From Conchocele bisecta (taxonomy: Eukaryota > Mollusca > Bivalvia > Lucinida > Thyasiridae): a stretch of 64,000 bases of DNA. The translations under genes were made by a program, and so were the position numbers. The stretch is from positions 48,502,418 through 48,566,417 of the forward strand of contig CM055268.1 of the NCBI GenBank assembly GCA_029237695.1, in the 5' to 3' direction. Position 1 is the stretch's first letter. Each line of letters opens with the position of its first letter. Shown in pieces: positions 46,175 through 57,493 of the stretch. The notes below the pieces were generated by a model that was not told the origin of the DNA, did not search any database, and worked only from the letters and a program-made list of their open reading frames with translations.

Positions 46175-46920
46175 TTTCAGCTCACCTGAGCTCAACAAAG
46201 CTCATGTGAGCTATTTTCATTACCGCTTTTTGTTCGTCCGTCGTCCGGCAACATTTTCAATCATCTTCTACCGAACCGCTTGGTCAATGGACACCAAACT
46301 TTACCGGCATGGTCCTTAGGTGAAGCTTTTTCAAAGTTGTTAAAAGAAAGTCGACCTGAATCCAAGATGACCGCCGTGGAAAGGTTAAATCCTTCGAACG
46401 ACGAATCCAAGAGCATCCATATTTTCATTCTACCCCCCTCCCGTGTGGCCCCTGTACCAAATTTCAAGGTCTAATTACTTTTGGTTAAAGTTTTTGTCGC
46501 GCCCGCTTGCGGAAAGGGCGATGTAGTCGGCACTTTGGCGTACGTCCGTACGTACGTGTGTCCGGTTATAGGTTTTCCGTTTACTTTGTATCTTCTTTTA
46601 GTGTCCATGCCTAGCCCCAAGGCGCGACATGCACGCCGCGACCATCTAGTCTCAAAATGAAGTCATTATGTCATTCAAGATGGCCGCCAAAAGGTCAAAT
46701 TTTTATTTTGTTCAAATGTGGTCATGTAATATGTCAAATCGAAAGTATCGATGAGCCGATCGCTGTCATATAATGTTTCTTGAAATAAAGTCACTATGTC
46801 ATTCAAGATGGCCACCAAAATGTCAATTTTTGAGTTTGTTCAAATGTGGTAATGTAATATATCAAATCGAAGGTATCGATCAGCCGATCGCTGTCATATC
46901 ATTTTTCTATCACTATTCAG
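46175..46920. repeat. Dispersed mollusc-type repeats with two tandem 122-bp units
   Basis: CTCACCTGAGCTCAACAAAG followed by GTGAGCTATTTTCATTACCG opens a family I recall as common in bivalve genomes. Further on, GTCATTCAAGATGGCCGCCA (about 46675) and GTCATTCAAGATGGCCACCA (about 46797) mark two tandem units that also share CGATCGCTGTCATAT. It is not coding. Confidence 0.6.
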
Positions 46921-46984
46921 GTGAAATCATAATTTTTCCCTGAGATTCGGTAACTACTAAAATGTGGATATATATTGAACCCTG

Positions 46985-47160
46985 ATTTGATCGGCTAATA
47001 ACATCATGCTCTGCATGACTTTTCATTTCTTCTTGTGTCTTTATTCTCAACAAAAACATGGCTTAGGAGCACTTTAGGATACTTTAGGATTCTAAAGTGC
47101 TGAAAAACCATGTTTTTAATAAGAAAAATAGAACATAAACAGCAGACGACACAATTTAAT
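46985..47160. mobile_element. Hairpin MITE related to 4738-4942
   Basis: AGCACTTTAGGATACTTTAG and ATTCTAAAGTGCTG pair in the centre. The outer ends contain GTGTCTTTATTCTCAACAAA and AGCAGACGACACAATTTAAT, as in the MITE in the copy A intron. Confidence 0.5.
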
Positions 47161-47172
47161 TCACCAGCTTAA

Positions 47173-47240
47173 GGGTGCCCGAGACATCTTCTGAGACGCG
47201 GTGCCTTTAGGCACCGCGTCTCAGAAGATGTTTCGAGCAT
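47173..47240. repeat. Near-perfect 60-bp hairpin
   Basis: CGAGACATCTTCTGAGACGC and GCGTCTCAGAAGATGTTTCG form 27-bp arms around the loop GGTGCCTTTAGGCACC, itself palindromic. GC content is higher than its neighbours. Confidence 0.8.
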
Positions 47241-48269
47241 CCAATGTGTGTTTTTTAACTTCATGCACAGTAAATCAACATACATAAATAAATCCCACCA
47301 TTTTTGTCTCACCCACGATAGTGGAAATAGTGGATCTCGAATGAGTTTCCATTTGATATGAGATTTATGAAACGAGTCACGCACAATTTATGCACCGAGC
47401 CTCTGGCGAGGTACATAAAATTGCGGACGAGTTTCATAAATCGCATACCAACGGGAAACGAGTTTGAGATTATGTTTATCACATCACTTCAGCCTTCAAA
47501 GAGCAGAAAACTTGGAGATAGCCAGTACGTTTCAGTGAGCAGACGCCATTGACTATTTTCGCATATATATATATAGAGAAAAATAGTTTGAATCCTAACA
47601 ACATAATTATAATAAATATGGCATATAACAGGTTCCTGTTCTTTGTAAACACTAAACACTTCATACTACCAAACGGGAGCTCATTCTGGCAATTGCAGTA
47701 ATTGTAGTAAGTCACTGACGCGTCTAATGACGTTAAAACATGATGACGTCAACGTTTAAACACCGTTGCTTTGTCGCGTCATTACAGACGTCATTTGGAA
47801 CGTCTCTATTTTATTAATTTGACATAACGTTGGTGCATAATACGAATACGTAATACGAGTAAGGCGGTCAGCCAATCAAATGCGCTCCAAGTGTTATTAC
47901 ACGTGTGGCGTAGCACATTTATGAAATGGGTTAAAACACTTAATAACAAGGATTTCATGTGATCAAGTGAGACAATATACCAATCAATCACAATTCCGGA
48001 AGTTTTGGAAGTAAGTCCAAATATAGTATATCCGTTAGTCGGATCATTACCTTACTTCATCAGTAGCTTCCTCGCATTGCTAACTATCCATCCAGTGTCA
48101 TTCGGGTGCCATTGACCTTTACCTTGGTGACCTTAGTTTAAACATAGTTTATTGCATATAAATGCAATAGGCTTGGGGTACACATTCTCACAACATTAGT
48201 TACAGCCATTGCCAAAGTATTACAACAATACAGCAATTGAACAACAATGACTATAAGTATACAGGTATA
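47241..48269. other. Intergenic, nothing recognised
   Basis: No gene, RNA or clear repeat is visible. Confidence 0.5.
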
Positions 48270-49835
48270 ACGGGGCGCCATGCAGGACAGGTTAATTATG
48301 TGTACAAAATTGAGTTTTGTAACACTAAAAATCACAAAATTCAATTCTGTGTCACAAAATTCAATTCTGTGTCACAAAATTCAATTCTGTCAATTCAATT
48401 CTGTCAATTCTGTGTCACAAAATTCAATTCTGTGTCACAAAATTCAATTCTGCATACGTTTCGTATACAAAATTCATTTTTGTTATAAAGGATTCAATTT
48501 TGTAAGACAGAATTGAGTTTTGTGAAGAAAATTCAGTTTTGTGGGACAGAATTCATTTTGTCCACAAAAATTAGTTTGCGTAGGATAGTCTATGTCATCT
48601 CTACGTTGATTGGTTGAGATCGGTCTTAGTCCATGTTACTAGATGGTGGAGTACACTTGCAGGTTTAAATATTTCAAAGCGAAAATATAACCCAATATAT
48701 CAATATTATACTTCTTTATGGACAGTTATTTTGGTTATATTATGATTACAAATGAGTGGTCACACCATATAAGCATATATACTTTGAAGGAGAAATAAGA
48801 AAAATATTCAGAATTTTCCCTCAATTATGTAAACAGGGTCAAACATAAAGTAGCCGGGACATAGCTAGACCTGAGAGCATGCCCATATATAGAGAATACC
48901 AGGCTAGTGTATTTTGATATCAAGTTTATCAGGCAAGGCTATGAAACGTGTAGGAATTCCGAGGCTTGCCGAGGAATTCCTACCGTTTCCGAGCCGAGCC
49001 TGATAAACTTGTATATTAAAATACACTAGCCTGGTATTCTATTTATCAGGTAACGTTTTATGCTCGAAAATGACATTAGATGACGTCGTATTCTAACAGT
49101 AGATCTAACCTTGTGAAACAAATGGTATTGGATCTGTGTCTACTAGTTGCGAAGTTACGTGTTCGCAACTATGTGTCTACATGCATTATTTACAGTATAC
49201 ACCATCTTAGTATCCATAGTATCTACACAAATACTACAAATGGTTTCCTCAAATGGCCCAATACACACATTCTGTTTATAAACACAGACAGCAGTCAGAA
49301 CACAGGCCACAGCGCGTGTATTATTGATTTAACTGGGGCAGATGTACCTTGCGATACACAATAAATGACGTCAGTACTCGCGGGAGATCTACATGTACAT
49401 GAATTATGTGTACAATTATAACGCAAATGAGTTTAAATACGAATGGGTTTGTCAACGTTTGACTGTTTGGAGATAGTTGAAGCAAAATGGCAGAATGAGA
49501 AATGAATCATCGACATTGAATGTGTAGATCGGCGACCGTGACCCATTTCTCCAGTGCAGTTTCTGACCAATGGTAGTCCTTCTTACATGCGTCTGCAGAA
49601 TTGAATTTTGTGACACAGAATTGACAGAATTGAATTTTGTGACACAGAATTGAATTTTGTGACACAGAATTGAATTGTGTGACACAGAATTGAATTTTGT
49701 TACACAAAAGTGAAGTTTGTGGCACAAAAGTGAATTTTGTGACTCAGAATTGAATTTTGTGACACAGAATTGAGTTTTGTGGCACAAAATGAATTTTGTT
49801 GACAAAATTGAGCCATGTCCCACTTGGCGCCCCGT
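48270..49835. mobile_element. Foldback TIR element with CACAAAATTCAATTCTGTGT arrays, 1,566 bp
   Basis: The ends ACGGGGCGCC and GGCGCCCCGT are flanked by a 7-bp duplication, AGGTATA (48263-48269, 49836-49842). Each arm is an array of 18-20-bp units, TCACAAAATTCAATTCTGTG on the left (48330-48450) and the complement on the right (49590-49790). The middle contains a hairpin (about 48905-49050) related to that at 38880. It carries no transposase. Confidence 0.8.
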
Positions 49836-50454
49836 AGGTATACATGCATTTGAAATAATCATGTGGTATATATATGCTTGCATAATGTACGACAAAAAAC
49901 TCGTATAGAAAGAGAGAGAAAAGGTGGATAGAGAGAGAGGGGAGATTGGTAGAACGAATGAAAGAAGTATGTGTCAGAATGTACATATACTATATAACAT
50001 AATTCATGGATAGTTGTATACTGCAGTTGATTTCTGTGTTCATTATTATCAGGTGGTAGTGGATGATGTTGGCAAATGGTGACCATGACCTTTGTGTAAA
50101 CAATTTGAACGTACATCCAAATTAAGCACATCTCCTGATACATTAGTCGGATGTTCGCCAAACTTCATCAGTAGCTTCCGTACATTGATACCTACCTAAC
50201 AACCCTGTGTCATTTGGGTGGCATTGACCTACTTTTCTCGACATATATGTCACGCCCGTCAAAACTTGGACTTGGATGTGCGCCAAACTTCATCAATAAT
50301 TATACACTAAATAAGAAGCTCCCGTTAATGACGCTAACGTAATCAATTTAATTTAGTATAAACAAACATGTTTATAATACTGAGAAATAACTAATATAGC
50401 AAATGCTATTTTTTCCGTATTATAAACATTTATTTTACCAATCCCCATTTTGTC
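49836..50454. other. Intergenic, nothing recognised
   Basis: A GA-rich run (about 49908-49950) is present. No gene is visible. Confidence 0.5.
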
Positions 50455-51420
50455 ACGCCTGCTTTAGCAGAAGGTGCGACAATAGTCGCCGCTTTTTACG
50501 TTGTCGTCCGCGTCGACGTCGTCGTCCGAAATGTCAAAAAGTTTGTACAAGTTTCATCATCATGGTATGACTTTAATATTACTTTGATACAGGTGAGCAT
50601 TTGAAAGACACTCATGCCGCCATTGACATGACCATGACATTTTTTACCTTCACATTAATTACGGAAAAAAAGTTTGTACAAACTTCTTCATCATGGTAAT
50701 TTCTTTGGGTCAAAACGTTTGTACACGTTTCTTCATCATAATATAACTGTAATATTACTTAACGGATTGCTTCAATATTTGGACTCTTGAATCATGTGAT
50801 CATTCGAAACACCTGCATACCATCATTAATATGATCTTTACCTTTTTATCTTCCGTAGTTTGCGGAAACTCTTGCGCCATTTTCTTGCTTAAAATCATTG
50901 GTACAAGTTTTTTCATCATCGTGTATCATTAATGCTACTTGATGGATTGCTTCAATGTTTGAAAACTTGATATGTAAGCATTTGGAAGACACTAATGCTG
51001 CCATTAACATGACCTTGGACGTTTTTACCTTCACATTTTTGCGGAAACACTTGGCCATTTTTTGCTCGAAAAAGTTTGTACACGTTTCTACATCATGGTA
51101 TAACTTTAATATTACTCGACGGATTGCTTCAGTGTTTTGACACTTGATACGTGTAAGCATTTGTAACACACTCATGCCGCCATTAACATGACCTTGACCT
51201 TGTTAATCTTCAAATGGTTGTGGAAACCCGTAGCCATTTTTCTTTATGTCAAAACGTTTCTTCAACCTTCACCATTGTAGTGTTTTAAGCATGCACTTCA
51301 CTGACGGTTTTTGTGATGCTTTCTTTAGCACGGTCCTGCACATTCCCATGATCATATTACGGTCAAATTCCTTGGCAGGCGCGACACCGCTGCTGTGACG
51401 TAATTCTTGTTTTTACAGGC
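50455..51420. repeat. Degenerate minisatellite with TTCATCATGGTA units
   Basis: About five to six imperfect units of 125-180 bp share GTTTGTACA..TTCATCATGGTA, ATTACTTGATGGATTGCTTC and CATGCCGCCATTAACATGAC. The outer edges have TCACGCCTGC and GGCAGGCGCGAC, which suggest an old TIR element expanded inside. It resembles the array at 61284-61765 in style only. Confidence 0.65.
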
Positions 51421-51536
51421 GACTTATAAGTACAAATAGGTTCAGAAATACTTCGCTCTAATATATAATAACAATACTATGTTGTCCTATTCAGTTTCAT
51501 CACTTTATATGCATATATGAGACCCTGTGCATTTAA

Positions 51537-52035
51537 AGGTACATGTCCACTCAGTAGGCACACACTGTTCTTTATATCAGAGACATCATCTGATACATTT
51601 TCTGGCAAAATAAACATTCATTGACCATTACTCCACGCATGTATTGGCATTATTATACATTATATATCAGACATAAATTTCCACACTGATAATAGGGTCG
51701 ATAGCCGTGTTTCCTTAAAATGTTAACTGACATTACTATTTATTCTCTGCATTTATGTTTTTTATTTTCAATGATTATACATTATAATCCGCTGAAAATA
51801 AATTTTTGTTTAGGTGACGCAGTTAATTAGTATAAATAATTAAAAAATATCATGCCTCATTTGCATATGAAAATAGATTGATTCCACCGCGAGTCACTAT
51901 CGGTAAAATAAATATTACTACATGACTATAACTATAGCGTGCACTCGTAATTTTTAGGACTGGTGGAATAGTGACACAATTATACACTTATTTCCTATAC
52001 ATAACATTTTGTGCCTACTGAGTGGGCATGTACCT
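51537..52035 (-). mobile_element. TTAA-flanked MITE, longest copy (499 bp), minus orientation
   Basis: The ends AGGTACATGTCCACTCAGTA and TACTGAGTGGGCATGTACCT are flanked by TTAA (51533-51536, 52036-52039). The interior is the reverse complement of the 8418-8843 copy. Confidence 0.85.
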
Positions 52036-52189
52036 TTAAAATAAAACTCGTGGATTCAAATTATATTCCCCGTTAGAAGGAACCGTATCAGGGAGTGTTT
52101 GGGCTGAAACGTTTGCTAAAACATGGACTGACGTGTAGCTTCGGAGCTTTAAACAAACTTGCTACCCCGCTACATACCTCTCGCAGATA

Positions 52190-52625
52190 ACACAAGGTGT
52201 ATGATCACGTGGTACTAACAACAACAACAAGTACCGATTCAAAGTACGTATTATTTTATAGTGTCCTTATTACGTAAGGGATTTTCATGAAATATGGCGC
52301 AGCAAACGGTTCTTCATGAGATGCATTTGGTGGTCCAGGGAGTTTGGCAGAGACTTATGTCATTTTTGCGAAGAATCGATTTCCGTGTCAGAGACACGGA
52401 AATCGATTCTTCGCAAAAACGACAGAAGTTTGGGCGAAAATACAGAGACCACCAAATGCAGCTTAACAAGACGCGTCTGATGCGCCATATTTCATCAAAA
52501 TTCGTTACGTAATAAGGACACTATAAAAGAAAAAACGTACTTTGAATCAGATAGATTCTGGAAATGTCAGTACTTAATTGCTGTTGTTGTTGGTACCACG
52601 TGAGCATACACCTTGTAACATATCG
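52190..52625. mobile_element. Long hairpin, arms of about 210 bp
   Basis: The left arm (52190-52390) and right arm (52391-52625) pair from AAGGTGTATGATCACGTGGT through ATAGTGTCCTTATTACGTAA and ATGGCGCA to the centre CGATTTCCGTGTCAGAGACA. A 72-residue frame on the plus strand comes from the hairpin itself. It has no recognised domain. Confidence 0.8.
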
Positions 52626-52727
52626 GAGGCGAATTATTGTAGCTACTTTGGAGCCAACATGAACCACAGGCACTCATCTGACATTCGTGATGGCATAAAG
52701 GAAATTTATAAATATTACACTTTCTGG

Positions 52728-52830
52728 GCCTGGTTGCTCAAAACTTCTGTTAGCTTAAGAGACTGTTAAATCCTTAACAATCTTACGGATTTAACAGTAT
52801 GTTAAGCTAACAGAAGTTTTGAGCAACTAT
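52728..52830. mobile_element. Hairpin MITE, GGTTGCTCAAAACTTCTGTT
   Basis: The arms GTTGCTCAAAACTTCTGTTA and TAACAGAAGTTTTGAGCAAC enclose a shorter inner stem (GTTAAATCC and GGATTTAAC). Confidence 0.8.
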
Positions 52831-54242
52831 GCACAGCTGATTAAATTTCATTTTAATTGTTTAATTATTAATTTCTACTTGATTTTTTATTTTATTCATA
52901 TTTTACATCTTATTAATTGATGAATGCTCATTCCAGGGCCATCTGACCTGATCCGAGCTGCACCGAGATATTTCACATTCCTGCAAGGTAAGGATCACTA
53001 ATAGAGCAGCATATTTGTGTTTATGTAAAAGCGTGTAGTGTGTCTTGGTCACAAATGTCGAACGCATATTGCTGTCTGCCCACTTATTTGGAATATTGCA
53101 TTAAATACATACTGTCCGAGGGCGTAAAATGGATACTTTTAAATTAACTGGTCACTCCCCCTGAAAGTGAGTGGAAACGTACCAACTGAAACGACAGGTT
53201 AATACGGTATCTCTGGTGGTTTGGGACTGGGTGCATTGTAGATTGAGATATGTCTCCTCAATCGATATAAGCTGACTACAAATAGTTTTGTGTTCCGCAT
53301 ACTAATTATATAATATACAATGTATGTCTAAAATAGTATATTGCATAGCATCCTATCAACAATGCAAGTCGACCGCCTGTGGCCTATACCATGGTCCGAA
53401 TCTTCCAGCCTCGGACAGGCGTTCACAGACAATTGTAAATTGTAAATTTTCAACGATAATAAAGAGAATTCATACTGTCAGAGTCGGTCAGAATTGTTAC
53501 AGGGGTGGCGGAAGTAATTTTGTTGGGGCGGGGGACCTGGCCTCCCCAATAATTTTGTAATAAAGCGCATATTATCATCCTCAAACTTGCTGAGAATGCA
53601 GGAAATGGCGTTTCACTCCTCTTAGATTTCAAAACTTTCGTTTCACTAAAATTCTTACGACTAAAATGTTCGCAAGTTCAAATTTAAGATCGTCTGTAAA
53701 TGTAAATTTATGAATTTATATTTATTGAGCATAGGCTGCATATGCATGCCCCGGAACCCCATAGCAAAATCGGACCCTTTCGGCATTCACGATTGCCCTC
53801 GCCCTCTACCTATAATGTTCCCGTTCCGCCGCATATGTTTAATATTAGGCACTATATTGAGTATGTATTATATGTAGTATTTTAACAAACATACTTATGG
53901 CAACACCCTGTATATAATTGACACTATCTCCATGTATTCACCTTGAACCCCAGCATCCAGTGCGCATGCTCTGTTGTTTATATCTGTGTGACTGCAACGG
54001 CCACTGAGTCGTTACTATCTTTAGTCTTAGTAATATATCCAAGCAGTAAACACGTCTTGTTGTTTCACTCATCCCACAGCTCACACACCCTCAATACAGG
54101 GTATACAACATTATAGTGTATAGTATTATGTACAATTCATGAATGCAAATCCTGAAATCGAAAATAGAACTCGTAATTGCTAAAAATAGAATATAATTTT
54201 ATACGGGATCTGATTGGCCTCTAAAAATAGCTGAATATATTT
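52831..54242. other. Region upstream of RhoBTB copy B
   Basis: This holds a P-family MITE fragment (53638-53745, CTTACGACTAAAATGTTCGC) and otherwise no recognised feature. Confidence 0.5.
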
Positions 54243-54663
54243 GCTATATATATATAAGACATCCCTGTTCGGTTTTGTAAGTGATTCGTGAAATATAGAC
54301 ATATTACGGAGACAAATTACAGATACCTGCCGTAAATTCATGAAATAGTCAACAAGGTACGTGTTATTTTGATTTCTGGCACAATATAAATTATAATATA
54401 TATTTTGTATGGGAGTGTATGACTGTGTGAGCTATGTAATTGCACAGGCGATCGACATGTTGATGATAGGATAGTGTCATTATAAATACATTGACTATAC
54501 TGTCTAGACATCTATAACCGTATTTGCAAACATAGTAGATCCAGATGAGCCAGCCCGTATCTAACCGTCTCATCAGGATTGTGTCATTTACTGTCTACAG
54601 TTTATTATGAAACTGGTGGAAGAAGGGGGCTAGGTCCCTCGTGGAATTATATAGCCTCCTCTT

Positions 54664-54701
<38 letters not shown>

Positions 54702-54800
54702 ACCCCCACAACACACTTTCTTACACAGACGCCTTCAAATTCCAGAGTCGAATTGTGTCACTTACTGTCTATATTTTACTTTCAGAAGTACAACACAACT
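54243..54800 (+). promoter_or_regulatory. Candidate promoter, untranslated first exon and 5' intron of copy B
   Basis: A TATA-like run (CTATATATATATAAG, 54244-54258) is followed 100 bp later by a donor-like site (CAACAAG|GTACGTG at 54357). A good acceptor (TATTTTACTTTCAG, ending 54784) precedes the coding exon. The simplest model is a short untranslated exon ending at 54356 and spliced to 54785. A poly-C run (about 54669-54701) lies in between. Both the start site and the exon are guesses from signals only. Confidence 0.3.
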
Positions 54801-54983
54801 ATGGAGACACTTAAACTGGTCACGGTTGGCGACGGCGGGGTGGGGAAGAGTTGCATGCTCATCTCATACACGACTAACGCGTTCCCGGGCGAGTACATCC
54901 CGACTGTATTCGACAACTACTCCTCCAATATGATGGTGGACGGTAAACCCGTCTGTCTGGCACTATGGGATACCGCGGGCCAG
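54801..54983 (+). CDS. RhoBTB: RhoBTB copy B, first coding exon: Rac-like GTPase, P-loop to Gln61
   Basis: The start ATG is at 54801, 16 bp after an acceptor, and the frame runs 61 codons to a donor CAG|GTACGT in phase 0. It encodes [20 protein letters not shown] onward. Positions align one to one with Rac1: P-loop GDGGVGKS (10-17, with Gly12), switch [11 protein letters not shown] with Thr35, and WDTAGQ with Gln61 as the last residue. Human RHOBTB1/2 have lost this consensus (GDNAVGKT, WDTFGD), so this protein should bind GTP and may hydrolyse it. The fusion to BTB domains (exons to 59385) separates it from Rac itself. The GTPase is cytosolic by family. Confidence 0.93.
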
Positions 54984-55421
54984 GTACGTCATAGTCTAGA
55001 CCTCCAGTCTAGAGTTTGCTAAAGTGTAGCATACATGTTGATATTTTCATCCGTATTTTATTTTTGTAAATGGATTATTGAATTTATCACATGTTTTGCG
55101 ATATAACAATTAGGGAATAAATGAGCAAATAAGTAAACAACGTTAACATACACTGTTTCGCACGGTCGCACAGAGGGGACATGTGAATACTTTTTATTTT
55201 CGAGATAGTCACATTCAAGCAAAGCTATCGCGTACACACGCGAAAGTAAACAATATTGCCATGTCCCCTCTGTGCCACCGTAGTATCGCGACTTAGGGAA
55301 TGGATTTGCTCTAACAACATTGATTAATATTTCCTATCCATTCCAATTATGTTGTCTCGCTACTTGGGGAATAGATTAATTTTGCTCTACATCTGTTTAC
55401 ATAGTAATTATATTATATATC

Positions 55422-56640
55422 AGGAGCACTTCCAGACTGTCCCGCGGGTGGGATACTCTAGTTGATCTAACACCGATGTTCATTTGATCGTTTATTTGAT
55501 ATAACACCGATGTTTATTTCCTATGCTACATGACTGACTGCCAGACTGTTCCGTGGGATACTCAATTTGATCTAACACTACATTACTGTACCACAGGTGG
55601 AAGACTCGGACTTATGACACCAAAAATAAAATGCCTATTAAAAACATCCCATTACCCCACCCACTTGGTCTCGTACAGTATGTATTATAAGATGGTAAGA
55701 CCAAGTGGGTGGGGTAATGGGATTTTTTAATAGGCATTCTTTTTGGTGTCATAGGTCCGATTCTTCCACCTGTGTACTGTACAGGTGGACTATGACCAAC
55801 TGCGGCCGCTGTCCCGCGGGTGAGGTGATCAAGTTGATCTGACACCGATGTTTATTTCCTACATTACATGAGGACTATGACCAACTGCGGCCGCTGTCCC
55901 GCGGGTGGGGTGATCAAGTTGATCTAACGTGGACGTTTATTTCCTACAATACAGGAGGACTATGACCAACTGCGGCCGCTGTCCCGCGGGTGGGGTGATC
56001 AAGTTGATCTAACGTGGACGTTTATTTCCTATGTTACAGGAGGATTATAGCCGACAATATATAATCAAGTTGATAATCTAACACCGATGTATATTCCTAC
56101 ATTACAGGAGGGCTGACTGCCAGACGGTCCCGCGGGTGGGGTGATCAAGTTGATAATCTAACACCGATGCATATTCCTACATTACAGGAGGACTGACTGC
56201 CAGACGGTCCCGCGGGTGGGGTAACCAAGTTGATATAACACCGATACATATTCCTACATTACAGGAGGACTGACTGCCAGACGGTCCCGCGGGTGGGGTG
56301 ACCAAGTTGATCTAACATCGATACATATTCCTACATTACAGGAGGGCTGACTGCCAGACGGTCCCGCGGGTGGGGTGATCAAGTTGATCTAACACCGATA
56401 CATATTCCTACATTACAGGAGGACTGACTGCCAGACGGTCCCGCGGGTGGGGTGACCAAGTTGATCTAACACCGATACATATTCCTACATTACAGGAGGA
56501 CTAACTGCCAGATGGACCTGCGGGTGGGGTTATCAAGTGGATCTAACACCGATGCATATTTCCTACATTACATGAGGATTATGGAAGACAACATATAATT
56601 AAGTTGATGATCTAACACCGAGGCATATTCCTACATTACA
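55422..56640 (+). repeat. Tandem array of acceptor plus exon-start copies
   Basis: About 13 units precede the true exon. Each begins like the true acceptor (CATATTCCTACATTACAG) and runs into the start of the exon (GAGGACTATGACC or the variant GAGGACTGACTGCC), then CCCGCGGGTGGGGTGATCAA and GATCTAACACCGATACATAT. Exon-start positions are about 55785, 55955, 56040, 56108, 56188, 56265, 56342, 56419 and 56496, with a 77-bp period in the later part. In the units at 55871 and 56573 the acceptor AG has become ATG. Two degenerate units lie left of the MITE at 55592. Confidence 0.85.
55592..55774. mobile_element. hAT-like hairpin MITE with perfect 8-bp duplication
   Basis: The ends CACAGGTGGAAGACTCGGAC and its near complement are flanked by TACTGTAC on both sides (55584-55591, 55775-55782). 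The arms extend for about 85 bp (for example ACCCCACCCACTTGGTC). This is the short relative of 11649-12404. It inserted into the decoy-exon array. Confidence 0.9.
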
Positions 56641-56641
56641 G

Positions 56642-56810
56642 GAGGACTATGACCGACTACGGCCGCTGTCCTACCCACAGACAGACGTGTTTTTCGTCTG
56701 CTTCAGCGTGGAGAACCCGAGTTCCCTGGAGAACGTCGAGGCGAAATGGCTGCCGGAGGTGAAACACCACTGCCCATGCACGCCTATCGTGCTGGTAGCG
56801 TGCAAAATTG
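56642..56810 (+). CDS. RhoBTB: RhoBTB copy B, GTPase exon 2 (switch II to G4)
   Basis: The exon enters in phase 0 after CTACATTACAG and leaves in phase 1 at AAATTG|GTGAGT. It reads [20 protein letters not shown], then [20 protein letters not shown] and ends IVLVACKI. It joins exactly after Gln61 and is nearly identical to Rac1 in switch II ([17 protein letters not shown]). The G4 motif is ACKID across the next splice (Rac1 has GTKLD), with Lys and Asp kept for guanine binding. The same exon start is repeated many times upstream in the intron array. Confidence 0.93.
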
Positions 56811-56815
56811 GTGAG

Positions 56816-56968
56816 TTTCATTAACCTTCGTACGACTAAAATATTTGTAAGTGCAAATTTAGGATTGCCTGTAAATTTCAATTGATGGATTTACATTTAT
56901 TGAGCATAGGCTGCATATTTTGCACTTACGAACATTTTAGTCGTAGGAAGTTTAGTGAAACGGCCCCC
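56816..56968. mobile_element. P-family MITE five bases inside the intron
   Basis: The left arm (TTTCATTAACCTTCGTACG) begins directly after the donor GTGAG of exon 2. The right arm ends AGTTTAGTGAAACGGCCCCC. Confidence 0.7.
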
Positions 56969-57092
56969 AGTAGCCCATTAATGCCCGGGCACAATTACAG
57001 TAGCATGGACATTTGGAGATTATTTATTTTCTATTTTTGTTTGTAACTGTATGATGTTACTACAGTAGTATTGGTGAGTTTCATGGGCACCA

Positions 57093-57205
57093 GGGGCCCG
57101 TTTCACTAAACTTTGTACGACTAAAATGTTCGTAAAGTTCTACACAATTATGATAGTCTGTAAATTTCACATTCACATTAACAATGTAAACAATTAAAAT
57201 GAAAT
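57093..57205. mobile_element. P-family MITE, shortened
   Basis: GGGGCCCGTTTCACTAAACTT followed by GTACGACTAAAATGTTCGTA (quoted in pieces) is the left arm. The right arm is truncated. Confidence 0.6.
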
Positions 57206-57493
57206 GAATTTCGAAGCAAACTATTCAATAATTGCTGTCTGTTGATGTGTAAACAGTAGTGTTATTTTATTTTACCCAATTAAAATATTTTTAAATACTC
57301 AATTGCTTTAGCAATGATGGAGTGAAAATACTCGATTACTAATTCCTTATCTGGAGCGCTGAAAAATATTATGTATTCCTCTTGTGCGGGCGGGCACAGC
57401 TTGTTTATCAATATAGTAGTCCAAATTGAATATGTAACATTCCATGTGAATAATTTAGTGGTGAAAGTCTTAAGCTGCACTGTTGCATTGTAG
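57206..57493 (+). other. Remainder of RhoBTB copy B intron 2
   Basis: Plain AT-rich intron up to the acceptor TGCATTGTAG. The minus-strand open frame here has no coding support. Confidence 0.6.

Larger units (their letters stand above)
54984..56641 (+). other. RhoBTB copy B intron 1 with decoy-exon array and two MITEs
   Basis: The intron contains a TIR hairpin (about 55168-55285, arms GGCACAGAGGGGACATG and CATGTCCCCTCTGTGCC), a hAT-like MITE (55592-55774), and a tandem array made of the downstream exon boundary (55422-56640). The remainder is plain. Confidence 0.85.

Noticed and set aside
48237..48516. Reading frames rich in NSVSQNSILCHKIQF repeats (also 49452-49986)
   Set aside because: They are translations of the foldback element's short terminal units, open in several frames and strands.
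52294..52512. A 72-residue protein in the long hairpin
   Set aside because: The frame crosses the hairpin centre and is built from both arms, so it reflects the palindrome rather than selection.
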